41,553 nucleotides of DNA from EX4484-217-1 sp964496035 (GCA_964496035.1 CAZBXI010000009.1:1-41553), one strand, 5' to 3'; shown: positions 1 through 7,986, counted from the first letter of the stretch. Numbers and translations: made by a program. The notes: generated from the letters alone by a model not told the origin.

Positions 1-381
1 GCTATTAGCCATAGGTTTGGAATGATTTCTGAAGCAGGTTTTAGGGAGGCAATGAAGTATGTGGTCCAGGAAGTACTTAGAGTAGCTAAAGTTGAAAAAT
101 GGGTTTACAGGGATGAGGAAGGAGTTGTTTACGGCTATCCCTCAGTTATTGAAGTTGATGTAGCGGTTCACGATAAAACCCATATTCTAGTAGAGGTTAA
201 GTCAAGGGTTTCAAGAGGAGACGTAGCTGAGCTTGCTAGAATAAGAGATTTATATGAGAAGGTTAAGGGCGTAAAAGCCAAAGCAGTAGTTATAGGGGGT
301 TTCATAGACCCTAAAGCATACGAGTCTGCTAGTAAGCTGAATGTCGAAGTAAAACCTATGGTGGAGGAAAAACAGCTGTAG
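1..381 (+). CDS. DUF3782-like protein with PD-(D/E)XK nuclease-type core, 5' end cut by window
   Basis: The reading frame is open to base 1, and the residues before the first ATG (SHRFG, then MISEAGFREA) match the conserved middle of archaeal DUF3782-type proteins, so the true start lies outside the window. The visible part holds EVDVAVHD followed by ILVEVKSRV, the D...(E)xK pattern of the PD-(D/E)XK nuclease fold, then an alternating helix/strand region (VKAKAVVIGGFI) typical of this family. Members usually have an N-terminal coiled coil, which would be in the missing part. The biological role is not established; a nuclease-like or DNA-binding role is inferred from the fold only. Confidence 0.7.
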   Translation, partial: AISHRFGMISEAGFREAMKYVVQEVLRVAKVEKWVYRDEEGVVYGYPSVIEVDVAVHDKTHILVEVKSRVSRGDVAELARIRDLYEKVKGVKAKAVVIGGFIDPKAYESASKLNVEVKPMVEEKQL

Positions 382-388
382 ACAAATC

Positions 389-805
389 TTAATTCTCTTC
401 GCTTCCCTGTTTTGTAATGTTTCTCGCCCTATCTATAATCGTAGGATCTCCCGCAATAACTATACCATACCTTGCTACTTCCTTAACTATTCTCATTCCT
501 TTTTCAGCCATTTCCAGGAACTCTTTTGAAGTATATACTCTTACATCTAAGTCTATCGGTAACGTAGGGTCTATGAACTCTTTCAACCTATCTATTAGCC
601 TCTCAGGTACGTTATCTGCTATTATAAGTATGTCTGCATCTGAAAACGCAGTGTAGTCTCCTCGGGCAAGAGAACCTATTAGCACTACGGTTTTAGCGCC
701 TTTAGCAACAGCTTTTCCACCGTATTCTCTAAGCTTCTCCATGACCTCATCGTAGTCTAGTTTAAACAATTTTACTTCTACAGTATTCAATAATTTCCTC
801 CGCAT
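389..805 (-). CDS. MNT-type nucleotidyltransferase, antitoxin of HEPN-MNT pair
   Basis: A 138-residue minimal nucleotidyltransferase. The signature GSLARGDYTAFSDADILI (about residues 44-61) is the GSxxxG...DxD motif of the polymerase-beta superfamily, with the two aspartates that bind metal. In HEPN-MNT modules this protein is the antitoxin and can transfer AMP to the HEPN toxin. It lies downstream of the HEPN gene on the same strand and overlaps it by 44 bases, so the pair is co-transcribed and probably translationally coupled. The N-terminal extension (residues 1-40) may be shorter if an internal start is used. Confidence 0.88.
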   Translation of the reverse strand: MRRKLLNTVEVKLFKLDYDEVMEKLREYGGKAVAKGAKTVVLIGSLARGDYTAFSDADILIIADNVPERLIDRLKEFIDPTLPIDLDVRVYTSKEFLEMAEKGMRIVKEVARYGIVIAGDPTIIDRARNITKQGSEEN

Positions 806-1157
806 ATTTTACTGCCCTCCTAGCGTCTTCTTTCGTATAGTAATCTAAAGGAGCACCTTCGGGATGAAAGTTAGGATATCTTGTAGGAACATAGTGTCTA
901 TCGAGTTCTTTAGCTTTATCTATTAACTCTTCAGAAGGCTTGTAGTTGTTGGGTAGGTGTGCAAGCATTCTTGAAACAGAATGGCTCCAAACCTCTATTC
1001 CTAACTTCTGATAAAGGGCTTTAACGGCTTTTTCAGCAGCCTGTTGCGCAGCAAAACAAGCCCATTCAAAATCCCCGAACTCCATAGACCTTCTAGCGTG
1101 CTCTAAATCCCTTAAAGCTTGCCTAAGCCAATCCCTGGCACGTGAAACCAAAACCAC
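762..1157 (-). CDS. HEPN domain protein, toxin of HEPN-MNT pair
   Basis: A 131-residue all-helical HEPN protein: the N-terminal helix ARDWLRQALRDLEHARRS, the FAAQQAAEKAVKALY helix, and RYPNFH near residue 94, an Rx4H arrangement like the RX4-6H ribonuclease motif of HEPN toxins. It starts at GTG (1155-1157) a few bases after GAGGT; a TTG six bases further in is an alternative with better spacing. HEPN proteins of this type cleave RNA and are held in check by the partner MNT protein, which is encoded directly downstream with overlap. It is the first gene of the two-gene unit. Confidence 0.88.
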   Translation of the reverse strand: MVLVSRARDWLRQALRDLEHARRSMEFGDFEWACFAAQQAAEKAVKALYQKLGIEVWSHSVSRMLAHLPNNYKPSEELIDKAKELDRHYVPTRYPNFHPEGAPLDYYTKEDARRAVKYAEEIIEYCRSKIV

Positions 1158-1245
1158 ACTACCTCATGTACAAATAACGTCTAAAGTAATAAAACATTAC
1201 CGTAGTCCGCATCATATAGGGAACATTAGTGATAATGCTTTATAG

Positions 1246-1923
1246 TCAGCGGAATTTAAAGTACTGACCAATAACATCGCCTACATCACCGTAAGCTCTT
1301 ATTGTACCTTGATCAAGTATCATAGACTTCTTAAATAAGTCTTCTAAGCCGCGTAGGTAAATATGGGTTGACATAATAATCGTTGTTTCCCTAGATTTCT
1401 CCTGTAGAATGCTTAGTAGTTTTAATCGGCTCTTCTCATCAAGAGATGTAAATGGTTCATCGAGAAGCATTACTTTAGGCTTCCCTATTAAAGCTGAGAG
1501 AAGCATTATTTTACGCTTCATACCTGAAGAGTAGGTAAACACTCTTTTCTCCCAAAAACCAGTAACACCAAATTCCCTAGCTAGCTCTAAAACCTCATTA
1601 AACGGAACACCCTTAATATCTGCAACATAGCCTAGGAAATCTATGCCCCTACACCACCATGGGAGAGTGTTTTCATCTAGAACAGCATTTACAAGCCTGC
1701 TTCTACCCCTAATTTTCCATGGAGGCTGACCTAGCACTTCAATTAAGCCGCTAGATGGCTTAACAAGACCAGCCACTATTTTTATTAAAGTAGTTTTACC
1801 TGAACCATTAGGCCCGAGAATTAAAGTATGTTCTCCTTCACCAACAGTAAAGGTGATTTCACGTAAAACAGTAACAAACATAAACTTCTTACTAACATTA
1901 ACAGCCTTAACCACCACATCCAC
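1246..1923 (-). CDS. ABC transporter ATP-binding protein
   Basis: A 225-residue single ABC domain. Walker A is GPNGSGKTT (about residue 37), the signature is YSSGMKRK, Walker B is VMLLDEPF followed by the D-loop SLDEK, and the switch histidine is in STHIY. The shape is that of ABC-2 type export or regulatory ATPases (CcmA/YhaQ-like), not importers. It is the last gene of a minus-strand unit: two exported proteins, then the ABC-2 permease 13 bases upstream, then this ATPase, so it very likely energises that permease. The substrate is unknown. Residues around 76-80 (LPWWC) are unusual in the Q-loop region. Confidence 0.93.
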   Translation of the reverse strand: MDVVVKAVNVSKKFMFVTVLREITFTVGEGEHTLILGPNGSGKTTLIKIVAGLVKPSSGLIEVLGQPPWKIRGRSRLVNAVLDENTLPWWCRGIDFLGYVADIKGVPFNEVLELAREFGVTGFWEKRVFTYSSGMKRKIMLLSALIGKPKVMLLDEPFTSLDEKSRLKLLSILQEKSRETTIIMSTHIYLRGLEDLFKKSMILDQGTIRAYGDVGDVIGQYFKFR

Positions 1924-1936
1924 TACCTATCCTCCC

Positions 1937-3124
1937 TCACGGGTAATCTCTAAGCACAAACCTAAACACCATTAACGCGAAAGCCAAGATGAAAATGGGA
2001 ATGTAAGGTAGAAAATGGCTTAGTACATTCGGCATATACGACATGTTAAATATTATTGTAAACAACATTTGCAAACTACTTTCCCTGGAAAACATGGGAA
2101 TGTTTTGAAGCATGTATGGTAGAAGTATAGCTGCTAAGACAGTATACGGTGCTCTTAGGGGGAGGAGTATAGCTAAAAGTATAAGCGATAACATAGCAAT
2201 ACAGTACATTAAATCAACCATTAAACTTCTAAGCAAAACATGCATCCACACATTAAGGTTCGAAAACAGGAACTCACAATAGTACATTGAAGACAAAACA
2301 GTACGAACCATAATTAAAGGGGAAATTGAAAGCAGAAAACCTGTAAGAAACTTAGACATAAAAAGCTTAAACTTACCCAAACCAAACAATAAATAGCCTT
2401 TATAAAGACCAGACTCAACCTCGTAGTTAAATAGAGAGGCAAAAACAACAGCAACATAAATGTAGTATATTATCCAATACTCTTCCGGAGGAGCAATTAT
2501 TGAGTGGGAAACACCGTCAACAACCAAAGGAACCCAGTCCTTAAAATGCAAAATCAATGGGAGAATTAGTGGACGAATATAGGAGCCAGCGTAAACACAT
2601 GCGAAAACAAAAACCCCTAAAATAAGTATTGCCAAATAGAATCTCCACAAACCACCTAATTCCCAACAAACAACTCTAACGAAGCTAGACTTCACATTAA
2701 CATGCCTACTAATAGCATTTAAGAAAGCAAATACCAAAGCTATAGTGCTTAATACCAGTAAATAATCTAGTACATGCCTTAAGAAAACAAAGTAATAATT
2801 ACCTACCTCATCAACAGTTAACGTAGCAGTATAGAGTAGCGGTGCACCGCCTTCATCTTTAACTTCAATAATATACTCGTAAATTCCAGTTTTAGGAACA
2901 ATAAACTTAGGTGTTAAAGGTTTAGAAGCATAACTAACATCACTCCAACTCCATCTCCCGCCAGTTGCAAGATATATGAAAGTAATATTAATACTGTAAG
3001 GAGACTCTGAAACACCCTCAACACTTAAATCAACATTAACAACACTATCCTCAACGAGAAAAACAGAACTCTCTCCCAACACTATCGTGGAGAACAGTCT
3101 GTAAACGATAAGAACGCTGACCAT
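1937..3124 (-). CDS. ABC-2 type permease with extracytoplasmic N-terminal domain, start probably lost to a frameshift
   Basis: A 395-residue reading frame. An N-terminal soluble domain of about 110 residues (Ser/Tyr/Asn-rich, beta-strand character) is followed by about six membrane segments, beginning near HVLDYLLVLSTIALVF and ending with IPIFILAFALMVFRFVL. This matches an ABC-2 permease paired with the ATPase downstream. The soluble domain needs a signal or anchor segment, but none is encoded in this frame upstream of it. A strong signal-peptide-like segment lies just upstream in another frame (3051-3209) and starts at a GTG directly after the stop of the preceding gene. I infer that the real gene begins at 3209 and that one extra base lies between 3051 and 3124. 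Confidence 0.8.
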   Translation of the reverse strand: MVSVLIVYRLFSTIVLGESSVFLVEDSVVNVDLSVEGVSESPYSINITFIYLATGGRWSWSDVSYASKPLTPKFIVPKTGIYEYIIEVKDEGGAPLLYTATLTVDEVGNYYFVFLRHVLDYLLVLSTIALVFAFLNAISRHVNVKSSFVRVVCWELGGLWRFYLAILILGVFVFACVYAGSYIRPLILPLILHFKDWVPLVVDGVSHSIIAPPEEYWIIYYIYVAVVFASLFNYEVESGLYKGYLLFGLGKFKLFMSKFLTGFLLSISPLIMVRTVLSSMYYCEFLFSNLNVWMHVLLRSLMVDLMYCIAMLSLILLAILLPLRAPYTVLAAILLPYMLQNIPMFSRESSLQMLFTIIFNMSYMPNVLSHFLPYIPIFILAFALMVFRFVLRDYP

Positions 3125-3209
3125 AAACTAAACTAACAAAAACAACACCAGCCAAAAACATACATAGGAAAACAATAAGAAACACCGAGAAATAGGCAAA
3201 CAAACGCAC
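3051..3209 (-). other. Out-of-frame signal-peptide segment, likely true 5' end of the permease gene
   Basis: A GTG at 3207-3209 directly follows the TAG of the upstream gene. It opens a 52-codon frame beginning VRLFAYFSVFLIVFLCMFLA and continuing hydrophobic to about residue 30, a typical signal anchor, ending at 3051-3053. It overlaps the start of the permease frame but is offset by one base. Removing one T from the coding-strand T5 run (3059-3063) would join it to LVEDSVVNVDLSVEG in the permease frame, though the shift could be anywhere in the overlap. A separate 52-residue peptide is the less likely alternative. Confidence 0.55.
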
Positions 3210-4406
3210 CTACCTAAACCTCCTAAACAAAATAATAACCAACGTTAAAACAAAAGCCAAGGAAAACAGCAAAACCTTAAACAAAGAATACTCCTCACCA
3301 TAACCCTCCACCTTACCAAACACAGGCTTCTCCAAAGGAATATTAGTATCTACAAGCTTAATTTCTAACCTATAAAAACCATCGACAATATATTCAGGAG
3401 ACTCAACTTCGCCTGAAATGGCAACATAAGTTACGTTAAATAGGCCGTATAGCAGGTTAGATTGGAAGTGTTCAGAATAGGTCCCTACAGGTTCATAGCC
3501 CGGTGTTACCTCTTCTAAGGCTATAGCCACTAAAATACCTGATAAAGTATCGTAATACATTTTAGGGATTTTAGGATCATATATGTAGCTAATGAGAGTC
3601 CTATTTTCCTCAAAGTACATCCAATGTTCTTTAGAGAGATTAGCTGCTCTCGTCTCTGTTCTTAGAAGCCTAGGACCACTTAAAATAATAGAGTTTACTC
3701 TAAATGAGGCGTTTTCGCTTAGTTCTTGCAAGGGTTTCAAATCAGCAATAGCATTGTAAGTATATCTATCAATATCTTTCTCGTTAACTCTATACTCTAT
3801 ATTCCATTTTTTAAAATCAGTGGTAACAGAGAATACTATTAGAGGCTTATTTTCAGTAAGAATTTCCGGAGGAAGAATGAAGAAGAATAAGCCGACAGGT
3901 TCCCCGTCGTAGTATGCTTTCATGTTATTTAAGTCAATGGTAATGTTTTTGCTTAGAGTAAGCTTGGTTAAATTATAATAAATTGTGGTCATATTGCCTC
4001 TGACGCTACTTGTAGGTCCTAAACTTGGAATAGGGGGGTACATGTATGAAGGTGCAGGCTCTTCCCCTAAAGCATATGGAATCCATTCCTCAATACCTTT
4101 CTTCAAAATATCATCAAGGATAATAGTGAAATTCACATAAGCTAAGTTATCGCGGACATCTAATATTGTCCAGCTAAAACACATCTTGGCAAGGTAAATA
4201 CGTTTTATAACATAAACTATTTCATCAGATATTTTAACATCTTTAAGAAGAATTACACTTGCTCTCGGGTCAGAACAATAAATAGCATAAACTCCGGGTC
4301 TAACCCAGTAAAAAGTATGGTTATTACAATTAATGAGAGGTATACATGTTACTAAGTAGAAGATGGTGATTAGTAATATGAGTAATAAAAAAATCCTTGT
4401 GTTCAT
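3210..4406 (-). CDS. Exported, membrane-anchored glycoprotein of ABC island
   Basis: A 398-residue protein. The start chosen is the ATG at 4404-4406 (MNTRIFLLLILLITIFYLV), because AGGAGG lies 10 bases upstream and a signal peptide begins at once; an upstream start at 4469 would overlap the preceding gene. It has an N-terminal signal segment, a large extracytoplasmic domain of about 340 residues with many N-glycosylation sequons (NMT, NLT, NIT, NAS, NLS, NRT, NVT), and a C-terminal anchor (LFKVLLFSLAFVLTLVIILF) followed by the basic tail RRFR. This is the layout of an archaeal surface protein held in the membrane. The family is not recognised. Its place between a small exported protein and the permease suggests that it works with the transporter. 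Confidence 0.75.
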   Translation of the reverse strand: MNTRIFLLLILLITIFYLVTCIPLINCNNHTFYWVRPGVYAIYCSDPRASVILLKDVKISDEIVYVIKRIYLAKMCFSWTILDVRDNLAYVNFTIILDDILKKGIEEWIPYALGEEPAPSYMYPPIPSLGPTSSVRGNMTTIYYNLTKLTLSKNITIDLNNMKAYYDGEPVGLFFFILPPEILTENKPLIVFSVTTDFKKWNIEYRVNEKDIDRYTYNAIADLKPLQELSENASFRVNSIILSGPRLLRTETRAANLSKEHWMYFEENRTLISYIYDPKIPKMYYDTLSGILVAIALEEVTPGYEPVGTYSEHFQSNLLYGLFNVTYVAISGEVESPEYIVDGFYRLEIKLVDTNIPLEKPVFGKVEGYGEEYSLFKVLLFSLAFVLTLVIILFRRFR

Positions 4407-4428
4407 TAGAACATAGCCTCCTAGAAGC

Positions 4429-4884
4429 TTATGGGCTAGTTGATACTGTAAGGTCTCCTTCATAACCATAGTTTTTAGTTTTCCCTATCATATATGTAAC
4501 TGCTTTTTTTACATAACCTTTAGCATAGGGATAATCTGCTTCGCGGTGGATATGTCCATCACAGTCATAGTTGAAGCCATCAGGTGCTGGCAACCAACCA
4601 TGTTCGTACGAATCTGCAGCATTAGTTCCATTAACTATTATATAGAAACCCCGATACATACATACGCATTCTACTCCCTCAATCTCAGGCCGATCATGGA
4701 TTCCTGCTTCCCAAGATACCTCATCTGCCTTATCCGTTCTGTACGCCTCTACTTCAGCTGTCAACACTACTGTATAGCTTTCCCCGTATTTCCACTTATA
4801 TGCTACGCCAGCGGATATTAAGGCTGTTGTAGTGATAAGTATCGTGATAAATAGTGCTTCTAAAATAGCATATTTGGACTTCAT
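4429..4884 (-). CDS. Small exported cysteine-containing protein, first gene of ABC island
   Basis: A 151-residue protein. The ATG at 4882-4884 is preferred over the GTG three codons earlier because that GTG is part of the GTGAT ribosome binding site. The N-terminus (MKSKYAILEALFITILITT...) is a signal peptide or anchor. The mature part contains CVC and later YDC cysteines, histidine/aspartate-rich stretches (GHIHREADYPYAKGY) and one NGT sequon. No family is recognised. It leads the minus-strand unit and is followed by the anchored glycoprotein, permease and ATPase. It could be the exported cargo of that transporter or part of a surface complex; both are inference. Confidence 0.65.
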   Translation of the reverse strand: MKSKYAILEALFITILITTTALISAGVAYKWKYGESYTVVLTAEVEAYRTDKADEVSWEAGIHDRPEIEGVECVCMYRGFYIIVNGTNAADSYEHGWLPAPDGFNYDCDGHIHREADYPYAKGYVKKAVTYMIGKTKNYGYEGDLTVSTSP

Positions 4885-5110
4885 TTTTATCACTTGCTTT
4901 TCAAAGGTTAGGTAAATATTTATTTTTTAAAAACAAGAATTTAACTTCTCATTTGAAAATCTTATTTAATACAGGGATTTGCTGCATAGGTTAGTTTTAA
5001 AAGTTGGTGTTGGTAAATGTTGGTTACTTGGTGAAATTCTTTAGTGATTTGATGATATTTATACATAGCTGTAATAGAATTACGTCATAACTGAGCAGAG
5101 TTGGTGCTGG

Positions 5111-5122
5111 AAAATTTAATAG
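5111..5122 (+). promoter_or_regulatory. Probable TATA element of vapBC unit
   Basis: An AAAATTTAATAG stretch lies about 25-30 bases upstream of a likely start point near 5141-5145, a good archaeal TATA spacing for the TTG-started antitoxin gene. No BRE is certain. Confidence 0.3.
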
Positions 5123-5145
5123 TAGGTTGTCCCTAGTTTTACTAT

Positions 5146-5151
5146 AGGTGA
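5146..5151 (+). promoter_or_regulatory. Ribosome binding site deciding a TTG start
   Basis: AGGTGA sits seven bases before the TTG at 5159. It supports the non-ATG start of the VapB-like gene, since no in-frame ATG exists nearby and the GTG within the site runs straight into a stop. Confidence 0.6.
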
Positions 5152-5158
5152 ACCTGGT

Positions 5159-5428
5159 TTGACTCTTAGGTTGAAAGTTGGAAGAAAAGGCTATATTATT
5201 TTGCCTAAGGCTATTCGTGAAGCCGTTGGTATTGATGAAGGCGATGAAGTTATTGTTGAAGTTAGAGATGGCATCATACTTAGGCCTGCTAAGAGGAGGG
5301 TTGATGTTGAGAAGCTTAGGAATTCGTTAAGGAGGCATGTCGAGATTTTAAAGAACATTCCTAGTAGAATGGAGCCTAAACCTGGCGAGCTAGCTCAAGT
5401 CTATCTTGAAGAGGAGTTTGAGCGATGA
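5159..5428 (+). CDS. VapB-type antitoxin, SpoVT/AbrB domain
   Basis: An 89-residue protein with a swapped-hairpin AbrB domain at residues 1-45: VGRKGYIILPKAIREAVGI, then GDEVIVEV and IILRP. The C-terminal half is helical and acidic, as expected for the part that wraps the toxin. It starts at TTG behind AGGTGA. Its stop overlaps the start of the PIN gene by four bases (ATGA), so antitoxin and toxin are translationally coupled. Such proteins bind their own promoter and repress the operon. The pairing with a PIN toxin makes the VapB assignment firm. Confidence 0.9.
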   Translation: MTLRLKVGRKGYIILPKAIREAVGIDEGDEVIVEVRDGIILRPAKRRVDVEKLRNSLRRHVEILKNIPSRMEPKPGELAQVYLEEEFER

Positions 5429-5832
5429 AGGTGTTTATAGATTCCCCGCTCCTCATATATCTTAACACACTAGCTAACAGCAAAGATAGAATTTTATATG
5501 AGAACTTCTACATAGATATTTTAACCAAGTATAAGCCTTACACGGACGTTCTTGTACTTGATGAACTGATCTACATTTCTAAGAAAAAGTATGGGATACC
5601 ATATAATGTTTCAATAGAATTTATACGATCTAGTATACTCCCATACGTGTACATACTTGGTTTAGGAGAAGAAGAATACGATAATGCCGAAAAAATACTA
5701 GTAGAGTACGGTCTTAAACCTTCAGATGCTCTGCATTTAGGGGCAATGGTCAATAATAATATTAACTTGGTAGTTAGCGAAGACAGGGAGTTCGATAAAA
5801 TACCTGCAATAAAAAGGCTATGGATAAGTTAG
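5425..5832 (+). CDS. VapC-type PIN domain ribonuclease toxin
   Basis: A 135-residue PIN domain. The acidic residues expected for the active site are visible: D6 in FIDSPLLIYL, E47 in DELIYIS, D in PSDALHLGAM, and the SEDREFD segment near the end. PIN toxins cleave RNA (tRNA or rRNA in studied cases) with Mg2+ or Mn2+. The gene overlaps the AbrB-type antitoxin gene by four bases. A VapC homologue of usual length with no damage seen. Confidence 0.9.
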   Translation: MKVFIDSPLLIYLNTLANSKDRILYENFYIDILTKYKPYTDVLVLDELIYISKKKYGIPYNVSIEFIRSSILPYVYILGLGEEEYDNAEKILVEYGLKPSDALHLGAMVNNNINLVVSEDREFDKIPAIKRLWIS

Positions 5833-6338
5833 TTGATGCTATAGGGTTCTTAAGTTTAAACAGTTTTAGGTCTATAATCTGTATTTCTAGTTCCCTTGAA
5901 TACATTATGGTGTATATGTCGCTGGTCACTAATAGTATTCTTGTAGCATTTGTAAAGCATTTTAGGGTTTTGTAAAAAGGTTAATGTTTTAATGATGCTT
6001 ATTCTTAAGCTGTAATGCTCATGACTATATGGTATATATTGTCTTGTAGCTTCCTTTACGTGTTTAATTTTTATAGTTAGTATTTTATTTTATGTATTTG
6101 TTGGGTTTTTAGTCTGGAAGATTTTTACGTGTCATGATAGAGTAGAAGCTAGTGGTATTGTCTTTAATGAAGGAAAAATTGGTGATAATAATGCCTGAGT
6201 GGTTATAGACTAAAACTTCTACTTTTCTATAAGAACCTATTAACCGTGAACTCTTATCACCTGTATTTTGATATAAATATTAAATTGTTGAAACTATTAC
6301 GGAAAATATTCTACAATGGTTTTTATTTAAATTGTGGA
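5833..6338. other. Intergenic stretch of about 500 bases with a possible decayed small membrane ORF
   Basis: No intact gene is seen. On the plus strand, about 6033-6197, an open frame without any usual start codon encodes a very hydrophobic segment (CLIFIVSILFYVFVGFLVW) followed by a polar tail and a stop near 6197. A short frame starting ATGCTCATG near 6016 could have supplied its start before a frameshift. This may be a remnant of a small membrane protein or chance in AT-rich DNA. No tRNA, CRISPR or clear repeat is visible. Confidence 0.3.
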
Positions 6339-6692
6339 TTAATATAGGAGTATGGTCCATTCCTTTAACTTACCCGTAATTGGATCTACTTGTAAACCTA
6401 GTACTTCAAGTGTTGTTACACCAATAAGAACTTTATCAATAATATCGGAAACAAGCACCGGAACTATTTCTTCTTTCCCTTCAAGTTCTATCCACGCCCT
6501 AGAACGCTCAAGTTCAATCCTACCGCCAGTAGTTTCAACAACTGTTTTACCTGTTGACCTGAGGTTGAGCATGTCTGCTATTCTGCGAGGAATAACAGTT
6601 AATGTAGCACCTGCATCGACAACTGCATCGACTTCAACAACTTTAGCTCTGCTAACATTGCTAATTTTAACTTTAACCTTAACATGACCCAA
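6339..6692 (-). CDS. Retropepsin-like (clan AA) aspartic protease family protein with DAG in place of DTG
   Basis: A 117-residue protein with the one-lobe retropepsin-like layout: VDAVVDAGATLTVIPRRIAD (the family motif is normally D-T/S-G-A), a flap region, TGGRIELERSRAWIEL, then VLIGVTTLEVLGL, which matches the second hydrophobic-hydrophobic-G motif. Families of this type (AF_0612-like) are common in archaea and function as dimers. Here the second residue of the triad is alanine, so the hydrogen bond normally made by Thr/Ser is missing and activity is uncertain. The gene stands alone between two VapBC modules and reads against the left one. Confidence 0.8.
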   Translation of the reverse strand: MGHVKVKVKISNVSRAKVVEVDAVVDAGATLTVIPRRIADMLNLRSTGKTVVETTGGRIELERSRAWIELEGKEEIVPVLVSDIIDKVLIGVTTLEVLGLQVDPITGKLKEWTILLY

Positions 6693-6859
6693 GTTAAGCG
6701 CCGCCCATATATGTTTAAACTTATGAATTTTTAGCTTATTCTCTACATAATTAAGCGTTAATTATTTAGATTTTCCATGAATACTCCATAATTAACTTGG
6801 CATTGAAAACTTCAACTTATTAATTTCTGCTTCCTATAACGTTTAATGTTCTTTCCTAA

Positions 6860-7291
6860 TCATTCGTGCATTTGTTTTCTTATTTCCTTAGGTATAGGGT
6901 TTTCTAGTATTAATCCATATTTTTCCGCCAGTTTTTCTACGTGTTTATCGTTTGAAACTATTATTGGAATATTGTTGTCTATAGCTGTTGATACGAGCAA
7001 TGCATCTCCTAGTGGTACATTTTCCTCTATAGCCATGTAGAAACCTCGTTTTGAACATGGGATTAAGGTTAAACCTTCAGCAACACATAGTATTTTCCTA
7101 GCTACTGCTTCTCTCGGCCTTATTTGGTAGTACCAGTATAGGATATTATATGTTTCGAGTAGGGTAGTGGCTGTTACGTAAACCTTTAGCTCTCCTTTCA
7201 ATGCACGTTCGATGAATGGTCTTGTATATTTTGTTGCTATATGGTTTTCAAGTAGTGCATAGGAGAGTATGTCAGCATCAACTATTCTCAT
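6860..7291 (-). CDS. VapC-type PIN domain ribonuclease toxin
   Basis: A 143-residue PIN domain. The acidic residues are in VDADILSYALLE (D4, D6), the central ATTLLETYNIL (E46), PLGDALLVSTA and SNDKHVEKLAEKYG. It belongs to a different PIN subfamily from the toxin at 5425-5832: it is longer in the middle and has the NVPLGDAL form. It is encoded downstream of an AbrB-type antitoxin with a four-base overlap. The expected action is metal-dependent RNA cleavage, neutralised by the partner. Confidence 0.9.
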   Translation of the reverse strand: MRIVDADILSYALLENHIATKYTRPFIERALKGELKVYVTATTLLETYNILYWYYQIRPREAVARKILCVAEGLTLIPCSKRGFYMAIEENVPLGDALLVSTAIDNNIPIIVSNDKHVEKLAEKYGLILENPIPKEIRKQMHE

Positions 7292-7530
7292 TCTTTTATA
7301 GCCCCATAGATGTGTTTTGCAATGCTAGCATCGGCTTTTACTAAATTCTCATTCTCTATGTAAAGCTTATTTTTCCTGAACTCTTCTAACACATTAATAG
7401 CTTTCCTAATAATAATTACATTACCTTGTTCTTCCACAATAACCTCGTCTCCTGGTCTTAAATTTCCACGTGCCGATACTGGTAATGTTATTCTCCATCT
7501 ACTATCTATTTTAGCTTTTCCCACACCCAT
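7288..7530 (-). CDS. VapB-type antitoxin, SpoVT/AbrB domain
   Basis: An 80-residue protein from the ATG at 7528-7530. A GTG four codons upstream is possible, because the start region is an imperfect repeat (GVGMGVG) in which GGAGTGGGT could serve as binding site. The AbrB hairpin is KIDSRWRITLPVSARGNLRPGDEVIVEE. The C-terminal part (ENLVKADASIAKHIYGAIKE) is the toxin-binding helix. Its end overlaps the PIN toxin gene by four bases. It should dimerise, bind the operon promoter and block the toxin. Confidence 0.88.
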   Translation of the reverse strand: MGVGKAKIDSRWRITLPVSARGNLRPGDEVIVEEQGNVIIIRKAINVLEEFRKNKLYIENENLVKADASIAKHIYGAIKE

Positions 7531-7591
7531 ACCCACTCCCACATAGTGGTATTTCTATGAACTATTTAAAACTTTATGCAAGTAAGGTGTA

Positions 7592-7894
7592 CTATTGTTT
7601 GTATATTATTTTGTGAAACCTCTCTATGTATTCTGGATGTTTTTCTAGCCAGTATTTTACGTAGCTACATGAAACTTTGAGTACGCGTATTTTCTTTTCT
7701 ATGGCGTAGCTTATTGCGTATTTTACTAGCTTAGACGCTATTCCTTTTCCTCTGAATTTGCGTAGAGTATATGTTAGGATTAGATGTATTGCGTCGTTTT
7801 CTATTCTGTATTTTAGTATTGCTACCTTCTTTCTCCCTATTTTTGCGTAGAATTTTTCGTTATTAAGGCCGAAGGTTAGTTCTTTCTTCATCAT
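7592..7894 (-). CDS. Small GNAT-like N-acetyltransferase
   Basis: A 100-residue protein from ATG 7892-7894; a TTG two codons earlier is possible. The core is the acetyl-CoA loop TLRKFRGKGIASKLVKYAIS (RGxGxAxxL) followed by a beta strand and PEYIERFHKI at the end. The length and order match the short YjdJ/COG2388-like GNAT proteins whose substrate is usually unknown. It is divergent from hypA; an A/T-rich element between 7905 and 7930 could serve as its promoter (AAATAAAATAATATA on the minus strand). Confidence 0.85.
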   Translation of the reverse strand: MMKKELTFGLNNEKFYAKIGRKKVAILKYRIENDAIHLILTYTLRKFRGKGIASKLVKYAISYAIEKKIRVLKVSCSYVKYWLEKHPEYIERFHKIIYKQ

Positions 7895-7986
7895 TTTCAA
7901 CCGGGACTATATTATTTTATTTAAGGTAAAAGCTAATTAGGGTATTTTTCGAATTATTCTTCAGCATTGCTTTACGGTATTGGGCT

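Noticed and set aside
5044..5096. Possible second C/D box RNA (TTGATGA and a later CTGA)
   Set aside because: The first base of the C box is wrong and there is no D'/C' pair at fitting distance.
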